NCBI GenBank assembly: GCA_012799255.1
Contig: JAAZLQ010000328.1
Coordinates: 1 to 5,893, forward strand
From: Bacillota bacterium
GTDB taxonomy: Bacteria; Bacillota_G; Limnochordia; DTU010
Length of the DNA stretch: 5,893 bases
Reading direction: 5' to 3'
Part shown: piece by piece, positions 5,857-5,893 of the stretch
How the letters are laid out: each line of letters opens with the position of its first letter
Numbering within the stretch: the stretch's first letter is position 1
The notes under the pieces: model-generated
What the model saw: only the letters and a program-made list of their open reading frames with translations
Database searches by the model: none
What the model was told of the DNA's origin: nothing
Made by a program: the position numbers and the translations under genes

Positions 5857-5893
5857 CTTGGCAGCGAGTTACTCTCCCACCACGAGATGTGGC
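5857..5893 (-). rRNA. rrf: 5S ribosomal RNA (3' end, partial)
   Basis: On the minus strand the last 37 bases of the window match the conserved 3' third of bacterial 5S rRNA. The stem-loop around CTCGTGGTGGGAGAGTA is followed by the terminal strand CGCTGCCAAG, which would pair with the 5' end. The 5' part lies beyond the right edge. The order 5S then tRNA-Asn identifies the distal end of an rRNA operon. The exact 3' end at 5857 is estimated by family similarity. Confidence 0.9.

Overview
The window looks like a piece of chromosome from an endospore-forming member of the Bacillota. It carries spoIIP, a forespore-engulfment gene, and the end of an AI-2E/YtvI-like transporter gene. Ribosome binding sites are strong and GGAGG-like, base composition is moderate, and the tRNA-Asn and 5S sequences are of Firmicute type. 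I cannot name the genus.

Left part (1-2285, + strand): the 3' end of a YtvI-like AI-2E family permease gene closes with a clear intrinsic terminator. After it come a small polytopic membrane protein (DUF1614-like) and spoIIP, whose reading frames overlap. SpoIIP has an N-terminal signal peptide and, unusually, a C-terminal membrane anchor with a basic tail. All three genes could belong to the sporulation programme, but only SpoIIP is firmly tied to it.

Middle (2277-3264, - strand): an intact alpha/beta hydrolase of the esterase/lipase type is followed 17 bases later by a collapsed copy of ybaK (Cys-tRNA(Pro) deacylase). The ybaK ribosome binding site, first 16 codons and last ~40 codons survive, but the middle (about 100 codons, including the catalytic core) is gone and the two ends are out of frame. 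The ybaK remnant and spoIIP overlap tail to tail.

Right part (3406-5383, + strand): a secreted glycerophosphodiester phosphodiesterase (GDPD) is followed after 43 bases by a membrane-anchored endonuclease/exonuclease/phosphatase (EEP) superfamily protein. Together they look like an extracytoplasmic phosphodiester-degrading pair. A short unrecognised reading frame (about 5418-5674), probably frameshifted, follows and ends inside a strong terminator hairpin.

Right edge (5689-5893, - strand): the distal end of a ribosomal RNA operon, with the 3' end of 5S rRNA, then tRNA-Asn(GUU), then an intrinsic terminator. It converges on the protein-coding genes. I see no mobile element, CRISPR array or obvious new multi-gene system. 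The most informative oddities are the ybaK ghost, the C-terminally anchored SpoIIP with its overlapping membrane-protein partner, and the frameshifted small ORF next to the rRNA operon.
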